DNA of 22,286 nt from a virus. Under the pieces are notes generated by a model. That model saw only the letters and a list, made by a program, of their open reading frames with translations. It searched no databases and was not told where the DNA came from. The first letter of the stretch is position 1; each line of letters begins with the position of its first letter. Location: IMG/VR virus record IMGVR_UViG_3300045010_000113, positions 1 to 22,286 of that record, one strand, 5' to 3'. Positions 21,012 through 22,286 of this stretch are shown here, one piece after another. A program made the translations under genes and the position numbers.

Positions 21012-21429
21012 CCGATGCAACGAGCAGGGATGCCCCCGCTTCGGCACCCTCGGGAGACCGGGGCGAGATGGCAAGAGGCGTATCAGGGGCTGCGGAGATC
21101 CTGCGGCTCGCGGCAAACGCAACCGAGCGAAGGGAGATGCGAAGGCTAGGAGGGCTCGGAAGAGGCTCGGCATCGCAGGAGCGAACACTCGACATGAGGA
21201 ACTATGGGGAGGGGCTTTGCGGCTGGAGGTCAAATCAGGGGTGCAGGTTGCGCCTATCGCCACTCGGTTCCGGGCGGCAGAGCAGCAGAGCAACGCCGCA
21301 CGATCCCTCGGGGATGTGCGACCTTTCGTGTTAGTTGCGATGCCGGATGGGGACAGCGATGGGCTCGCCATCATGCGCCTCTCTGATTTCGCAGACCTCA
21401 TCACGCTCCTCGGAGATGCCGCCCACTGA
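20968..21429 (+). CDS. Cys-rich nuclease-like protein
   Basis: This is a 153-residue protein with a likely zinc-binding front and a possible nuclease core. Cysteines at 10, 17, 22 and 42 (GQCEGNRDRC, GCP, GCGDP) could hold one zinc ion. A very basic stretch follows (RGKRNRAKGDAKARRARKRL). Residues 74-91 (TRHEELWGGALRLEVKSG) then show acidic residues 77/78 and E87-x-K89, the arrangement of a restriction-endonuclease-like active site. The rest (RPFVLVAMPDGDSDGLAIM) is alpha/beta, ending in a helix. Proteins of this layout are found in early regions of actinophages; I would suggest a Holliday-junction or repair-type nuclease, unproven. ATG 20968 overlaps the WhiB-like gene by 44 bases. Confidence 0.62.
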   Translation: MEQQGRKGQCEGNRDRCNEQGCPRFGTLGRPGRDGKRRIRGCGDPAARGKRNRAKGDAKARRARKRLGIAGANTRHEELWGGALRLEVKSGVQVAPIATRFRAAEQQSNAARSLGDVRPFVLVAMPDGDSDGLAIMRLSDFADLITLLGDAAH

Positions 21430-21446
21430 TAGACATGAGGCCTGCT

Positions 21447-22286
21447 ATGGATGAGAGGCTCGGAGTCGTATCGCTGTTCTCAGGAGTCGGAGGGATGGAA
21501 CTCGGGTTAGAGCGAGCAGGGATGCGCTCGGTTTATCAGTGCGAAATAGACAAGAACTGCAGGGCCGTGCTGGAGCGGCATTGGCCGGGGCTCCCTCGCT
21601 GGGATGATGTGCGAACCCTCACAGGCCGAGAAATCATCTCTAAGATAGATCGAGCCGATGTGGTGGCGTGGGGATCGCCATGCCAAGACCTTTCGTTGGC
21701 AGGCAAGAGGGCAGGTCTCTCCGGGGAGCGATCATCGCTGTTCCACGAGGGGATGAGAGTTATCAGAGAAATGCGAGAGGAGACAAACAATGAGTATCCA
21801 AGAATCTCTCTTTGGGAGAATGTGGCAGGAGCCCTCTCTTCCAACAAAGGGGCTGACTTCGGGGCAGTCCTCAACTCGATGGCTGAGGCAGGGGCGGTGG
21901 TCATCGAGTGGCGGCTGCTGGATGCACAGTTCTTCGGAATCCCCCAACGGCGTAGAAGAGTGTTCGTCGTCGCTGTCTTCGATCCTGCAGCCGCAGCACA
22001 ATGTCCCGATCCACTACTACCTCTCAGCGAAGGCCTGCGAAGGCATCCTCCGCAGAGCAGATCGCAGAGGCAAGGTTCTGCCGGAGAGACTGCGGCGAGC
22101 CCTAGAGGCAGGCATGGGCAGGGCGTGATCTCCTTCCCTGTTGCGTTCGGCTCTTACGCTCAGGCAACCGAGGAGATCGCGCAGAGCATGACTATCAAGG
22201 CAGGGCCTCCAGCAGTCGTGCAGAACTATGCTCGCCCAACAGGGCAGGCGGTTATCGGTTCGGAGATAGTTGCGAACCTCAACGCC
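21447..22286 (+). CDS. C5-cytosine DNA methyltransferase (3' end outside window)
   Basis: This is probably an enzyme that methylates cytosine at carbon 5, protecting phage DNA from host restriction. The reading frame is open to the window edge, 280 codons, so the C terminus is missing. Motif I is VSLFSGVGGMELGLERAG (8-25). Motif IV with the catalytic cysteine is GSPCQDLSLAGKRAGL (83-98), motif VI is WENVAG and motif VIII is FFGIPQRRRRVFVV. The rest looks like the start of the target-recognition region (FPVAFGSYAQATEEIAQSMT). GAGG at 21437-21440 is the ribosome binding site for ATG 21447; an in-frame ATG at 21435 has none. No cognate restriction gene is visible, so this looks like an orphan enzyme. 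The recognition site cannot be read from sequence. Confidence 0.9.
   Translation, partial: MDERLGVVSLFSGVGGMELGLERAGMRSVYQCEIDKNCRAVLERHWPGLPRWDDVRTLTGREIISKIDRADVVAWGSPCQDLSLAGKRAGLSGERSSLFHEGMRVIREMREETNNEYPRISLWENVAGALSSNKGADFGAVLNSMAEAGAVVIEWRLLDAQFFGIPQRRRRVFVVAVFDPAAAAQCPDPLLPLSEGLRRHPPQSRSQRQGSAGETAASPRGRHGQGVISFPVAFGSYAQATEEIAQSMTIKAGPPAVVQNYARPTGQAVIGSEIVANLNA

Noticed and set aside
21790-22128. 112-residue ORF inside the methyltransferase region
   Set aside because: The methyltransferase frame is open through the whole stretch with conserved motifs IV, VI and VIII; this ORF overlaps it out of frame.
1-22286. tRNA genes, integrase or attachment sites, diversity-generating retroelement, CRISPR array
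   Set aside because: I looked for cloverleaf patterns, tyrosine or serine recombinase motifs, a reverse transcriptase and regularly spaced direct repeats on both strands and saw none.

Overview
The window is a densely packed stretch of a tailed-phage (siphovirus-type) genome. The host is most likely an actinomycete. The clearest sign is a WhiB-family protein (20706-21011), a family restricted to Actinomycetota and their phages. Moderately high G+C, frequent GTG starts and the module style agree with this. No integrase or repressor of a recognised family is visible, so lifestyle cannot be decided. The terminase, capsid and tail genes lie in the usual order for HK97-like phages, and the Gly-rich fibre and its companion resemble tail genes of aquatic phages.

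Layout. (1) 1-7604, packaging and head: ambiguous end of an upstream gene, small terminase (P27 type), large terminase, a tiny membrane protein, portal, a multi-domain prohead protease, HK97-fold capsid protein, a small head-region protein, head-tail connector, probable tail terminator and a 54-residue protein. (2) 7611-14816, tail: major tail protein, tail assembly chaperone with a canonical -1 slippery heptamer (C CCT TTG, 8300-8306), a basic tail or neck protein, tape measure, one large tail-tip protein, two small tail proteins, a Gly-rich fibre and its companion. (3) 14809-17298, lysis and late end: holin-like protein, M15-type endolysin, a second single-TM protein, a small HTH-like protein, a metallophosphoesterase and a small conserved-looking protein. 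Nearly all these genes overlap or abut and probably form one rightward late operon.

(4) The late operon ends at a convergent junction (17283-17335) holding an 11-bp hairpin whose loop has a four-G-run motif on the minus strand. A three-gene leftward operon (18308 to 17336), led by an HTH protein, faces it. (5) At 18347-18456 lies a divergent control region. An 8-bp perfect inverted repeat contains a -35 box on each strand, and a 9-bp hairpin sits at the predicted start of the rightward transcript. (6) 18457-22286 is the rightward early or replication operon: a 58-residue protein, YqaJ-type exonuclease, putative annealing or ssDNA-binding partner, winged-helix-like protein, WhiB-like protein, Cys-rich nuclease-like protein, and a C5-cytosine DNA methyltransferase that runs off the window edge.

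The biology is largely that of a recognisable phage. The least conventional parts are the symmetric divergent switch, the hairpin/G-quadruplex junction, the four-part prohead protease, and a GATC-free tail-fibre/holin block of about 1.3 kb. All functional calls are from reading motifs and gene order; no database search was run.
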